From Sphingobacterium sp. (GTDB taxonomy: Bacteria; Bacteroidota; Bacteroidia; Sphingobacteriales; Sphingobacteriaceae), in contig JASLCA010000033.1 in the NCBI GenBank assembly GCA_030146225.1, positions 1-5,709 on the forward strand: a DNA stretch of 5,709 bases, written 5' to 3'. Within the stretch, counting starts at the first letter, position 1, and every line of letters begins with the position of its first letter. Position numbers and translations under genes: made by a program. A model generated the notes under the pieces. The model saw nothing but the letters and a program-made list of their open reading frames with translations. It did not search any database and had not been told where the DNA came from. Below are positions 5,638 through 5,709 of this stretch, one piece after another.

Positions 5638-5709
5638 TTAAAATTTCATATGCTCTACCTCGGTAGCGGTTTCTTCAACCTTCTCTTTGAGTTCTTGCTT
5701 ATATGCCAG
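5638..5709 (-). CDS. C-terminal end of an unidentified minus-strand gene
   Basis: On the minus strand an open frame enters from the right edge and runs 23 codons to TAA at 5638-5640. The visible residues include KQELKEKVEETATEVE and end in HMKF. They are strongly charged and helix-forming, like the end of a coiled coil. Coding is supported by the open frame and by the shared hairpin placed exactly at the stop. Too little is visible to name a family. Confidence 0.6.
   Translation of the reverse strand: MAYKQELKEKVEETATEVEHMKF

Noticed and set aside
1..5709. CRISPR array, insertion sequence, tRNA or rRNA gene, prophage or toxin-antitoxin pair
   Set aside because: No regularly spaced repeats, transposase motifs, terminal repeats with target duplication, or RNA-gene structures were recognised on either strand.

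Overview
The window looks like a chromosomal segment of a Bacteroidota bacterium, probably of the Sphingobacteriaceae type. This is inferred from protein style (a BlaI plus M56-peptidase pair, a BshA-type glycosyltransferase, a Tat-exported TIM-barrel isomerase), AT-rich intergenic DNA, start codons without Shine-Dalgarno sequences, and promoter-like boxes of the TAnnTTTG type. No database search was possible, so the lineage is an inference.

Left part, minus strand (1-1769). A BlaI/MecI-type repressor gene (633-1001) is followed after 29 nt by the start of an M56 (BlaR1/MecR1-like) membrane metallopeptidase gene that runs off the left edge. The repressor promoter region (1017-1092) is dense with dyads. 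Two ACTA-N6-TAGT palindromes lie 20 bp apart over a candidate promoter, and two perfect, abutting 14-bp palindromes lie at the predicted transcription start and in the leader. Upstream of these is about 260 bp with no recognisable gene. Then comes arfB, the peptidyl-tRNA hydrolase that rescues stalled ribosomes. It is interrupted by an in-frame TAG, and an intact, very basic C-terminal tail follows in the same frame down to 1356.

Centre, plus strand (2012-4567). bshA, the first step of bacillithiol synthesis, is divergent from arfB across a 242-bp intergenic region that holds a long-range inverted repeat. pyrH (UMP kinase) and frr (ribosome recycling factor) follow as a tight pair with their own promoter-like box, closed by a perfect 21-bp hairpin.

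Right part (4575-5709). A Tat-signal TIM-barrel sugar isomerase/epimerase-like protein starts about 50 nt after the frr hairpin. It ends at a 16-bp hairpin shared with a convergent minus-strand gene, of which only the last 23 codons are visible.

Most of the window is housekeeping sequence. I see no clearly new multi-gene system. The observations most worth checking are the amber codon in arfB and the four-palindrome regulatory region of the blaI operon.
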